From Massospora cicadina (Eukaryota; Entomophthoromycota; Entomophthoromycetes; Entomophthorales; Entomophthoraceae), in the NCBI GenBank assembly GCA_022478985.1, contig JAKSZP010006703.1, forward strand, positions 113,653 through 177,652: a stretch of 64,000 nt of DNA. The letters run 5' to 3'. Numbering within the stretch: position 1 is the first letter of the stretch; each line of letters begins with the position of its first letter. Below are positions 10,898 through 21,630 of the stretch, piece by piece. The position numbers were made by a program, and so were the translations under genes. The notes beneath the pieces are model-generated. The model made no database searches, had not been told where the DNA came from, and was given only the letters and a program-made list of their open reading frames with translations.

Positions 10898-12211
10898 CGA
10901 GGTGTGGCAGAAAAGTAATGAGACTGGAAACACTGCAAGCGATCTGGCAATGCTGCGCTGTTGTCCTTGACAGAGCACGTGTATCAGCCCCCTCCCATCT
11001 CTCAGTGAGATTTTCAACTCCTTCCATTAACTACATGATTGTTGTGACTGCTATTAGTGAAGTTGTATTTTGGTTGTGCGTCACGCAAAATGGAACAGCG
11101 TAATTTGGAGCAACGTTGTGCCATTAAATTTTGTGTTAAGCTTGGAGAATCGGCAAGTGTGATGTTTGAAAAGTTAAAGCAAGAGTATGGGGAACATTCT
11201 TTATCCCAAGCTCAAGTTTTTCGTTGGCATAAATCATTTTTGGAAGGCAGAGAACACGTTGAAGATGAACACCGCTCAGGGAGGCTATAACTTCTAAAAC
11301 TGACGAAAACATCTAACGTGTGAACATTCTTGTGAGATCAGACTGTCGATTAACTTAAGAATGTTGAGTGAGAATTAAATTTGAACAGATTTACCATTCA
11401 TCAAATTTTGACTGAACATTTGCACATGTGAAAGGTCTGTGCCAAAATGGTGCTGACAAACCTCACAATTGAGCAGAAGGACAATCAAAAAAACAAGTGT
11501 CTTGATCTTCTTGACAGAATTGCCAATGAGCAAGATTTCTTTAGTAGTGTAATCACAGGTGATGAATCATGGATTTTTCAATACAATACTGAGATTAAGA
11601 GGCAAAGTGAGGAGTGGCACACTGCAAGTTCTCCTCAACCAAAGAAAGCTCGAATGAGCAAATCAAAGATCAAACCAATGCTGATTTGTTTTTTTGACAG
11701 AAGGGGAATTGTCCACAAAGAATTTGTTCCTCCAGGACAAACTGTCAACCAAGTTATTTATAAAGACGTCCTTGAAAGGCTCAGAAAAAGGGTCATTCGC
11801 GTGAGACCGGACATTGCAGACAAATGGATGCTCCATCATGACAACGCCCCATGTCACACTGCCCTCTCTGTCACAGAATTTTTGACTTCAAAAGGCATTC
11901 CTGTGGTTCCCCAGCCCCCCTATTCACCTGACCTCAGTCCCTGTGACTTTTTCCTATTTCCTAAACTGAAAAATGTCCTCAAAGGACGGCATTTAGGGAC
12001 TTTAGAAAACATCCAAAAGAGTGTAACGGACATGCTACAGACCATACCGGTTGAAGACTTCCAGTGCTGCTACCAACAGTGGGAACAACGTCTCCATCGG
12101 TGTGTAGCTGCCCAAGGGAACTACTTTGAAGGGGATAAAATTGATGTTTGAAAAAAATAAAAACTTTTGGTAAGTAAAAAATCAGTCTCAGTACTTTTCT
12201 ACCACACCTCA
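10898..12211 (+). mobile_element. mariner DNA transposon
   Basis: About 1,314 bp, the normal mariner size. Inverted ends: the left end starts CGAGGTGTGGCAGAAAAGTA and the right end, reverse-complemented, starts with [T]GAGGTGTGGTAGAAAAGTA. They agree over about 29 bp with few mismatches. TA dinucleotides flank both ends (10,896-10,897 and 12,212-12,213), the classic mariner target duplication. It interrupts the antisense reading frame inside element A. A single coding unit fills most of its length. Confidence 0.95.
11090..12151 (+). pseudogene. mariner transposase (D,D34D), disrupted in the middle
   Basis: About 353 codons from ATG at 11,090 to TGA at 12,151, the usual family length. The N-terminus (MEQRNLEQRCAIKF...FRWHKSFLEG) is the HTH DNA-binding part. 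A stop at 11,288 and further stops to about 11,420 interrupt it. From 11,447 the same frame is open to the end, with catalytic Asp residues in VITGDESWIF, MLHHDNAPCHTA and YSPDLSPCDFFLFPKLK. The last two are separated by exactly 34 residues. Family role: cut-and-paste transposition at TA. The catalytic half is intact and the N-terminal half is broken, so this copy should be inactive. Confidence 0.93.
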
Positions 12212-12288
12212 TATTTCTGTTCATTGAGGATGAATTAGAGCTCGCCTCCACCTTATTGCTAAAATTCCCATTTTTGGTATAATTTGGC

Positions 12289-12700
12289 CTGGCAGCCCCC
12301 TCTTTACCGGGCTGCCTTTCACCATGGCTCTCAATAATTTTGATGAGCTGTGGATTCAGCTTGGCGGCTCCTGATTTGTTGAGCTGCCCAATGCCATCAT
12401 TTCCTTTTCTGGAGTTATTTGGCTTGGCAGCTCCTGATTCGTCAAGCTGCCAAATGCTGACATTTCCTCTTTTAGTGTTATTTGGCATGGCAGCTCCTGA
12501 TTTGCTGAGCTGCCCGATGCCATGATTCATGCCACTTCCATTTTTGGCATAATTTGGCTTGGCAGCCCCTGATTCGCTGAGCTGCTCTTTGCCATCGCCA
12601 ATTAATACACATGAGGTCTCAGAATTTGGGTTGGCAGCCTCTGATTGGCCCAGTTGACATTTACGTCAACTTTTGCTGCCTTTGCCTCAAGATTTTGTAA
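12289..12700 (-). repeat. Codon-phased tandem repeat, six copies
   Basis: A unit containing TTGGCAGCTCCTGATT (plus strand) starts at about 12,289, 12,361, 12,424, 12,487, 12,559 and 12,631. Spacings are 72, 63, 63, 72 and 72, all multiples of 9 and thus of 3. On the minus strand the units read like QLSESGAAKPNYAKNG, QLSKSGAAMPNNTKRGN and QLDESGAAKPNNSRKGN. Keeping the phase across unequal spacings suggests that this was selected as protein-coding. A stop just upstream (at about 12,670) marks a frameshift from the preceding frame (12,796-12,602). Confidence 0.7.
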
Positions 12701-12989
12701 GTTTTGAGGCATCTGATTCATCAGAATGCCATTTCTGAGGGTCATTGCCCTCGAGCTAATGCTTTTATGTATATTTGGTGTGACACTATTAGCCACAATC
12801 CCCGCCTTAGGGGGGTCAGGGCTATGTGGCGGTCAGGCAGCGCCTTGACTGTCACAGAAATAAGCTAGATGTGTTATGGTCAGGACCATTTGAGGGTCTT
12901 GATAAAATGGCGAACAATGCCTACATAATCAAGAATATATCCAATGGTCATGTGATTAATAGAGTACACAGCAGATTTCTCAAAAAATG

Positions 12990-13130
12990 GTATTAAAAAA
13001 ACTATATATATATATATATATGAAAGAAAAAAATGAAAAAAAAACTAAAAATAATGAAAAAATAGATAAAAAAGAAAAAAATAATTAAATAAATAATAAA
13101 AAAGAGAAGTTATTTTAAATTATTTTTTTA
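12990..13130. repeat. (TA)n and A-rich low-complexity tract
   Basis: An alternating TA run at about 13,002-13,021 is followed by about 100 bases that are nearly all A and T with AAAAA runs. Simple sequence inside the 3' region of element A, with no coding content. Confidence 0.9.
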
Positions 13131-14339
13131 AAACCTTGGGTTGCAAATTGCGAGCTCCTCTTTGACACCTCTGGGGGAAGGGAGGTTGAACGACAATGTT
13201 GTGGAAGAGGTCACCAAAGTTAATCTAAGAGCAAATGCTTGCAATGGAAAGAGCTAGCCAAAACCAAGTTCTTTGAAATTAAGGAGGATTTTGCAAATAT
13301 GCAATAATGGGAAGGGTAATGGGGACGTCCAGTTAAGGAAGTTGGGATACCCCAGATTGGGGAGGAAAACAGCAATGCAGAAATATGCAATCTGCAAACA
13401 AGTCCATGTAATCTTAATATGGCACAGGTGCCAAAAGCTGTATCCGGAGTGCTTGATGATGGGCTTCAACAGGAACAATTGAAATATGAGTGAACAACAA
13501 ACAAGGGAAATGTGCAGGGGGCTGCTGAACCATACCACTGATTATTGCCATTAAGGAAGATATTGCCAGATAGTCCCTGTTGTGAAGTAATTGTGCAATC
13601 AGTTGATAGCATCTTGGAGGCAGCAGCTGTGGGCCTTGTGGAACCGGAAGGGAAAAGAAAGGTGAAAATTTGGTGAGGCGGGGAGTGAAGTAGCCCACAT
13701 ACATTGTACTTGCCCTGCGAATCTGAGTGCAAAGGAGGCAGAATCCCAATCAAGTAAACTATCGAGGTCATGAGGCGCAAAGGAGATATTAAGGGCCTCA
13801 GTCAATTTACCCCAAAGTTCATGATATATAAGTTCTGCATGCTCATTGTTACTGATTGTTAATTTGGTAGAAAAGATAGTCAGTTTATAAAAGTAGCCAA
13901 TTTGGAAAAGGAACTCAGGTAGAAGATCTGACTTGATCAGGAAAGATTGATCTAGGTTGAGAGAAATCGCCTCATTATTCTCAAGAGCAATTACTGGATT
14001 TAGCACAATGAGAGCCAAATCCAGTAATGCCTTGAAAATGAGCTTAGTGACAAGAGAACAAGTGATGAAAGAATGGGAGTTTAATGATGAAACTGCCAAC
14101 CCTGTCCTCTCTTTGGAAATTGGCACTGTGGTGGGAAGAGCTGAGGAGGGGATTGCCAAATCAAGTTGACTCAGAGGGCTGATCTCGCTGGAGCAGAAAA
14201 GAATACCTCTTCGAGTGGTTCATGACATTGCCCAAAAATGGGAGGCGTCCACTTCACTCAGACTAGATAAGATCTTTTTATAGAAGAAGTTATTGGATGA
14301 AGACATTTTTTAGCTGATAATCTGGTCAAGCGGTGGATG

Positions 14340-15167
14340 TGTGGGAATTTATATGACCACATTATCCAGCTTGCAAATTATCTAAGCATCAATTAAACTA
14401 TATCAATTGGTTCATTTATTCAATTTAGCTTATTAATTAAGCTTTGAGACGTTGATCAATTATTCCATCTCAATGGCAATGATTATCAATTAAGTGGTTA
14501 ATTGTAATGCTCATAGGTTCATATCTGATGATAATTACAGTTACAATTTCATTGGGGATTGTTACTGACAATTTGGAGATGAGTAAATTAACTCAAAATG
14601 GGTAATTACTCATGGAAAATTGTCAGGTTTGGTAGCCAACATGTGGATAGCAATTTAATTATGCTATTCCTCATGAATATCAGCTGGAGTATTCCCTGCA
14701 ATTAAACTAATATCCCTTTTCTGTCAGCTAGGCATGCCAAGATATCCCTTTTCAGCTAGGTGTGCTGAGAACCTTGTGGATATCCCTCTCTGACAGCTAG
14801 GTGTGCCAAGAACCTTGTGGTTACCACGAGTACCCCATATTCCATGTTCTTCCTCATTTTCACCCTATAAATAAGCCCTCTCTCTACAAATTTAAAACAC
14901 CTTAGTACTGTGAATAATTTATTGTTTACTTTGTAGATTGTCTACTTCAGAGTAAAGTTGTGAAGAAGTCTTCCATCTAAGTGTCAATGCCAGAGTGAGG
15001 CCAAAGTCACTTAAATCATTTTATATTGCCATAGTAGGGACGAAGCTACCCAATTACCCAAACTTGACTAGGCTGATTGTCTTCATACAATTAGCAAATT
15101 TGTGTTTATTCCCAGAACCAATAGTTAATTGAACTTGTGCACCAGTAGAAACCCTGCGGTTTTTACA
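14340..15167 (+). repeat. 3' LTR of element A
   Basis: 828 bp from TGTGGGAATTT to GGTTTTTACA, matching 1,633-2,462 throughout, including the TATA-like TATAAATAA at about 14,866 and the internal CAGCTAGGTGTGCC repeats. Just before it lies GGTCAAGCGGTGGATG, a purine-biased tract in the polypurine-tract position. It resembles GGTCAAGTGGTAGGAAG before the 3' LTR of element B. The right target duplication GAGCA follows at 15,168-15,172. Confidence 0.92.
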
Positions 15168-15172
15168 GAGCA

Positions 15173-15595
15173 ATCTCCCCACTTGACACTTTATTAAAAT
15201 AATAATATAAATGCAGAACTTATCTGCGGATTATCAAAAAACCCCTTTCTCAATCTTCTGCTCAAATCTTATCTCAGTATTCTATTCAAATCTATCCTCT
15301 TCTTAGTAATATCATATTTTTTCCCTTTTAGAAATTTTTGTCATTATTATGGGTTTGGCAAAATTTCCTTGATTCTCCAAACTATTGATACTTTGATAAA
15401 TCTGCTTCATATCAATATAATCTTTACTACTCAATCTCATGGCTAGCCTTGACTTTATTTACAATCTACCAGAGTGTATAGCTTATCGTCCAGTCATATT
15501 AACTTCTTGACACATGGCATACAGCCCAATCCTTATAAAGTTGTAGCCATTAAGATTATACCACTCCCCAGAGCCTGAGAAATATAAATATAACA
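15173..15595 (-). repeat. Probable continuation of the LTR split by element A
   Basis: If element A and one GAGCA copy are removed, this joins 1,499-1,632 and extends that minus-strand LTR. It is AT-rich and non-coding. The outer boundary is not visible, and no partner LTR was found, so the assignment rests on contiguity alone. Confidence 0.3.
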
Positions 15596-15599
15596 TAAG

Positions 15600-16938
15600 T
15601 ATAATGGGTTACTATCACCCATTTATCCCTCAGTTTGTTGACCTAGATGAGCCTCTTTTTTTCTTTCTACAAAAAAGGATCATATTGAATGGAAACCTGA
15701 GCAGGAAATAAGCTTTTTTATATGGTGAGAACATCCCTTTGTACAAAACCTTTTCTAGATCACCCCTTGGTAGGTCACCCATTTCTGTTATTCACCAATG
15801 CTAGTGATGTGGCAGTAGGTGATATTAGCTTAACACAATAAATCAATATTACAATCCCATGGCCTGCTACAGTAAGACCTTAAGTAATGATGAACAAAAT
15901 ATAGTTTTATTGTATACTAGTGCCTAGCTATACTACTGGCAATAAACCATTTTGACCATACCTGCACAAAACTCATTTTATGGTTATCACTGTCCACTCT
16001 TTGCTCTGGTGGTTGCAACAAATGAAGGACCCCGATGGCAAATAATCAAGATGGACTTTTAACTTACATAATTACAACTATTTCATCCATTGAGCTGAAA
16101 AAATATCAAAGTGTGGATGGGTTCTTGAGGATTCCCATAATTGAAGTATTGACTACTGAATAAAATTAGATGTATAACTTAATTAAATAAATTGTGAGAT
16201 AGAAATTGGTGGCCTTTGAGATCCAAGGTGAACTTCAAAAAAATTTTAGAGACATTCAGATCTGAGAGGATAATTATACAAGGTATTATATAGAAAGAGC
16301 TTCCATATTTTTGCCCTTATTCACAAACTGAAGTCTTCCTTAAAGGACATACAACTTAAGGATATGGAGCAGTGAAGAAGTCTTATATGCAGGTAGGAAA
16401 TCGTTGTTACTAGGATTGTATGTTTGATACTAACCATGAAGTATTAGAGACCTGTTTAACTTGTCAAACTCAAGATTGGGCTAGCCCTTGATATCAACAG
16501 CAAGTCATATCTCCATCAAGCCCCTTCAATGGTGTCAGTATTAATGTGGGGGACACATTATTCACCGGCTCACATGGTCATAAGTATATTTTTTATCTTT
16601 AGACTATCTAACCAAATGGGCAGAGGTGATTTATTTACCAGCTGCGACTGCAAAAGCTACAACCTTTTAATCTCTTTATAATTTATTTTCTTCAGCGCAG
16701 ATTACCACAGACACTTTTAAACAATGGACGAATTTACCCTCACAGGTAGTACAAGAGCTAACCTCTCTATTTGGCAATAACTAAACATTAATATCCATAT
16801 AAGATCTACCAATGGCGTGGTAAAACGTGCTTTTGGGACCTTAATTTCCATCATATTAAAGATGGCTGCCTTAATTCTATAAGAAAAACCATTATTTTCC
16901 TAGCATCCTATAAGCTTATCAAATAAGCTATCAATGGA
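15600..16938 (+). pseudogene. Old Ty3 pol remnant: RT end, RNase H, integrase start
   Basis: Plus strand. RT thumb at 15,605 (GYYHPFIPQFVDLDEPLF), then DHIEWKPEQEISFF, RNase H FLLFTNASDVAVGD and SKTLSNDEQN (about 15,780-15,890). The integrase zinc module carries CLTCQTQDW at about 16,455, the core VSINVGDTLFTGSHGHKYIF lies near 16,530, and TNGVVKRAFGTLISI at about 16,810. Heavily decayed with many stops. The integrase is cut at 16,938 by element B and resumes at 24,696. Confidence 0.75.
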
Positions 16939-17699
16939 TGTTGCAATCCATATTACAACTAGGATAGAATGCAAAAGGTATTTATACACTCAAATAGGCA
17001 TAGTTTCATGAAAACAGTACACCTCACAAAAATGTAAAGCTTGTCAGAAAATTTGCCAGTATTAAATATATATTTCTCAAATTCACATTAGTCTCATTGG
17101 GTACTTCCAGTTCTAAAGATCCTTCATAATAAATACCAGCATCTCTTTGATGTAAATATACACTAGAAACTTGCATTGTTGCATTTGTCCCATTTTAAAA
17201 TAGGCCCTTTCAATTTATAACCTAGCCTTTAGTGCATCATCCTTCCCTGAAGCTCCCAAATCTTATAGTATTTACCATTTATAGTCTTGTAATGGCTGTC
17301 TGCGTTGCTGCTGAAACTTGATGGTCATCTTTACAAGGTTGGGTAAATCTTTAGGGTATTGATCATCGTGGAACTTGTAAAAGATTTGGCTGAGTAATTC
17401 TGTTAATTTTTGATTGATAGTAACAGAAATAGTTTTGGGAAACTGGGCTTTCAGTCACCAGATCAATGGGGATTGATCTTCAAAAAGTCAAGATTGTATG
17501 GTAAAATAATTTAAAAATGTGCAAATTTGGTTCAAGAATGCATGAAAAATATTTGATGGCGGACTGAAGGATAACTTTATAATGAAGGACACATACAGTG
17601 TGACAAGGTGGTCAGGGGTAACGACGAGATATATAGGGAATTCAAGATTTCATTGCTGGAGTCATTCTCATATGTTTAGTCAAGATACAAATCTCAACA
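16939..17699 (-). repeat. 3' LTR of element B
   Basis: About 761 bp, aligning with 23,904-24,695. Shared landmarks are GTAAAGCTTG, CTCATTGGGTACTTCCAG and a CTCATATG.TT.GTCAA block near the end. On the minus strand it is preceded by GGTCAAGTGGTAGGAAG, a purine-rich tract like that of element A. Confidence 0.8.
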
Positions 17700-20500
17700 C
17701 TTCCTACCACTTGACCAAACATAAGGGATTAAAATCACCTACGGACAGCGGTAGGGTTATTGGTTGGTGAGGGTTGCCACCTCAGAATTTTACTGGAATA
17801 GTTTCATGAATTTAAAATGCACTTTGTTGATTATGTGCCTTTTGGCGGTGTCTTTGAGAATATATGTATCAATTTTTAAGTCTACAATATGATCTCAAAC
17901 GGACCATTCCAATGTGTTTGAGATTACTCATCAGCAAATTAAATGGTTATTTTAGTAGAGCACTTGCTACCATACACTGAGACGGGAGAAAGTAGGCGGT
18001 TCTGTTTGTCATTCTCTCTACATCTCATCTTATGGGCCAGCGCGTTAGAATAAAACCTTAGTTTTGAGTTGTATTAGAGTTGGGTGAGGCATAAGTATTA
18101 ACTGAGGGTTATTACCCCTCTGTATATGCAGGAGTATAGGATAAGTGGTAGTTCAGATTTTGTTGCTTGTACATGAGTTGAAACAGTGATCTTCCCATGG
18201 ATGAGTGGAATTCAGTATTGTAAGCAAAGATGGCGGAAGGCAGGAGTAGGTTTTAGTTGTATTGTCTGCCTGACGCCAACATTTATATATTGCAATTAGA
18301 GTGCCATTGACCTGTTCCATCATACCGTTGATTTTGGGGTGATGGCTTCAACAGGACCCCAAAACCCCTTATTGAATTGTTAAGCTTAGCGATCACTTGA
18401 GAAGTGAGGTTAGTGTCATTGTCCATCATAAGAAATTAGGGCAACAATGTATTAGACGATATTCATTAAAACAAATTTGGAAGTTGTCACGGTCACCAAG
18501 TCTCTGATTGGTTTAGATTTGACCAATCTGTAAGTGGTCAATGGCCACCACAATGTAGTTAAATTGGCCTCTGATGGCAGTTAGCAGCTCCATGATATTA
18601 ATCAACACGGTGTAGAAATAGTTCAGCTTAACCAGTTGATAGGAAAAGCTCTTACAATACAATGTTTATGCCTGGCATTCCCTTCAGCAGTTGATGGCCT
18701 TGTGGGTATTGAAGTGCATAATTACCAGTCCTAGTGCTGTTTCAGTTTTTCATATGCCTTTTGAATCCTCTGTGACCCGTGGCTTTGTAAGCACTGATGA
18801 TCAGATCCATATTCTCAGTTGGTCATTGTATAATGCGTTTGCAGTCTTATATTAGTTTAGGAGATTCTTATCATTAACAGCGATATTCTTCATCAGTTGA
18901 TCCAGTGATCATTGTACTTCTTATATTTTCATATTATATTTCCTGATCAGCATCTTATCATAAAGGCTATCCGCTAAGTCAGCAGTCAATGCAATGGTAG
19001 GAAGCTGAGATAGTCTGTCAGCATTCTGGTGTTTCATGCCAGGCCAGTTATGAATTCAAAGTCATATGCCTGCAACTTCAGCCCCTAGTTTCTAGTCATC
19101 CTTCCAGCACTTGAGGGTCTGATGAGATTTTAGTGAGGAGTGGTCAGTTATCACCCTTATGTGCAATCCATGAATTCAAGCTATATTTTGTTTGCATTAA
19201 TAGATCACTGCTAGGCACTACTTCTCAGTAATGACATAATTCTGCTTGTTCAGTTTTAACGTCCGGCTGCAGTAAGCAATGGGATGCTCAACTACTTTGT
19301 CATTAGGCTGGGATATCATGTCCCTTACGGCGGTAAGAGATTCGTTGGTCTGAATGATAAATGGCTTATCAAAACTTGGGTACATTTATCAACGCCAAGG
19401 TGAGGCAAGTGTGAAGTTTTTTAAAAGCCAGTTAAAAGTTGGCTTTCCACTTGTTTTGGCTATATTTTCAACAGATGGAATAAAAGTTACTTTATTTTAC
19501 TAAAGTTTTCTATGAACGCTGGTAATAGTTGCTCATCCCTAGTAAGACCTGGATGTCCCGCTTGCTGGCCTGCTGCTTGATCTTCTCATTGGCCTCCACT
19601 TTGGCCGGCTGGTAACATACCCTTCTTGTCAATAATGAATTCAAAATAATAAAGTGTTATCATAATTATATTTCTTGGGCTTAACTTTCAGGCTGAAAGC
19701 AGTGAGCCATTGTGACTTCTTGCAGGTAATGTAAAAGCTCACTTTAATTTTTAAAAACTGTTATGTCATCCAAGTAAACCAGGACTCAAGGAATTTTAGG
19801 ACCTCACAGTATGCTTTCAATGGCTCAGTGAAAAGCGGAAGGGGCATTACATGACCCCTGCAGCATTTGCATGGCTTGGAACCTCCATTGGGTAGTCATA
19901 ATAACGCATTTTTATTGTTCATCTAGGCCAACTCTATCTTTCAGTGGCTGGAGATAAGATATATGGCAGAGAAGAAATTTTCCCCGCCTTGTCATTCAAG
20001 TGTATTGTGATTTCTGGGAGGGGGTAAGAGTCCTTCTTTGTGATAATATTGAGTCTCCAGAAAATTGATTACTAGATTGTATACCCATACTTCTTTTTTA
20101 CAATTAAGACTGGTGACAATCACAGGCCCTTGGACAGTATCAACATTTACTTCTGAACCAGCTGATTGATTTCTATATTAATGATTTCATCTACAATCCT
20201 TGACCAGCGGATAGGACAGAATTAAGTAAGTGCATAGTTTCTAGTGTTAATATAATGAAGCACTTCCTTGGCACAACCCAAATAAAAAGTTACCCATCGC
20301 AAAAGATTTCTTTTATTTATTAAACAAGACCATCGCCTGATCCTATTCATCTTTCATAAGACCAACCAAGGATTCATAAGGTATGATATAGTGGACGGCC
20401 TCACGCGTTTCTCCACTCCAGTCCAATCTCCTCTAGCATCCTGAATTAGTGTACGCCTTCCACTTCTGTTGATAGAATTTAAAGAAAGGCAATGATTTGG
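17700..20500 (-). pseudogene. pol of element B: RT, RNase H, integrase
   Basis: Minus strand, read from 20,500 down. RT shows an intact VLVYLDDITVF, with YLDD at 19,765-19,776. RNase H (about 19,370-18,980) reads FIIQTNESLTAVRDMISQ, HPIAYCSRTLKLNKQNYVIT, HIRVITDHSSL and HQNADRLSQLPTIAL. The integrase core (about 18,590-18,290) has FNYIVVAIDHL, MMDNDTNLTSQVI and NGMMEQVNGTL. Frames change often. The region from about 18,280 to 17,700 is a decayed integrase tail without a clear motif. Confidence 0.82.
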
Positions 20501-21630
20501 TGTCATTTCGCTGGATCAGGTATAGACAGAGTTTAGCTTATAATATGCTAATCTCCCAATGATCAGGGAGAATGATCCTGGGAGCTACAAACAGTCCTCT
20601 GTGAGTGGTTGAAGGTTGCAAAAACAACTCTGTACAGACCTGGTGGTATTTCAACTTAATTTCCATGCTCATTATGACCCAGTGATTTGGCGGAATTGTC
20701 AGCTGGAAGCCATCCATTAATAGAATACTTTTCAATACAAAGATCTGATGCATAAGATATTGTGTTTAGCTGCACACCGTTCCATATCTGAAAGGTATAA
20801 TTTCATCATTTAAGGCTACGTTTATGAACAGTGGAGATTGTTTCTCAGTCTTCTGGTCTCTTCTCCTATGTTACATTGGAAGTTTCTGGCCAAGGATCGC
20901 CAGGATAATCTACTCAAAATTTGTTAAACTACATAATTCCTCACAAAAGAAAGTTCTGATGAGAATGTTGTAATGGGTATTTGGTAGGACGATTATGGAG
21001 CCATTACAATGATAGAACTAATCCCTATTGGCTTTACATCTTAGGCCTAGAAAATTAGTTAAAGAGTATCTTGCAGTTTCATATTCTTTACAGTGATCAA
21101 TATATGGCAATAGTCACGATATCTTAACTAGATTAGTCAATACAATATAGCTGGGGCTTTACTATCAACAATAGCCATTGCTCAGACTTTGCTTATGCTA
21201 ATATCAACGCACATACAATCATAATAGTAAGATTCAGTGGTGTTTATTAGGGTTACGCCAAGATTTTCAGCCTGGCCCAGAAAAGACTTCAATTCCTAAA
21301 GAGTAAGAAAAAGTCTTCTTTGTTATTTCAAGTGGAGTAGCAATAATATTCCCTTCTAATATCAGTTATTGCCAGAAGAAATAGATAAGTTGTACTTCTC
21401 CAACTGCTTAACATAGGGGTTTGACACTACTTTTGCTTTCTGATTTATGTTGTTATTAGCGTTGGAAGGTGGTAAGGGATATTACATTGTCAGTGATAAG
21501 GTGTCAAAGAGTTGAGGGCGTCATGGCATCATGTGATTTTCCGGGAATATTTGGGGTTCTGGAAAAAGCAGAGTATCCTGTTATTACTCTGCCCACTTTT
21601 TCCTTGTTTCTTGGTATCCGCCACCCCTCA
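20501..21630 (-). pseudogene. Protease region of element B pol
   Basis: The minus strand reads AMAIVDSKAPAILY at about 21,130-21,190, matching the Ty3 protease active-site loop (AIVDSGA). The flanking linker to RT is decayed. No other protease motif is clear. Confidence 0.6.

Larger units (their letters stand above)
12212..14226 (-). pseudogene. Antisense reading frame in the 3' part of element A
   Basis: On the minus strand the frame is open from about 14,226 to 13,602 (about 208 codons) without an early ATG. It continues, after frame changes, to a repeat-bearing part at about 12,700-12,240, and is cut by the mariner at 12,211. Readable parts include LDLALIVLNPVIALENNEAI and YHELWGKLTEALNISFAPHD. 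The second part lies in the same frame class as the first. It is antisense to gag-pol and lies between integrase and the 3' LTR, where some LTR elements carry an extra or antisense ORF. I do not recognise the protein. It could be captured host sequence or an element-specific gene. Confidence 0.5.
1633..15167 (+). mobile_element. Element A: Ty3-type LTR retrotransposon with nested insertions
   Basis: Two long terminal repeats of 830 and 828 bp, both running TGTGGGAATTT...TTTTTACA, flank a plus-strand gag-pol in the order gag, protease, RT, RNase H, integrase, which is the Ty3/Gypsy order. A 5-bp GAGCA duplication brackets it. All reading frames carry stops and shifts. The element was later interrupted by half-LINE-A (8,852-10,745) and a mariner (10,898-12,211). 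Without these it would be about 10.3 kb, which is long and leaves about 2 kb between pol and the 3' LTR occupied by an antisense reading frame. The LTRs remain clearly alike by eye, so insertion is relatively recent compared with the older Ty3 that it split. Confidence 0.93.

Noticed and set aside
10354..10950. 198-codon minus-strand frame across the end of half-LINE-A
   Set aside because: It runs through the 3' tail and the target duplication into flanking DNA, so it cannot be a real gene of either unit.
11979..12530. 183-codon minus-strand frame treated as a single gene
   Set aside because: It crosses the right end of the mariner at 12,211. Only the part beyond 12,211 belongs to the antisense repeat frame.
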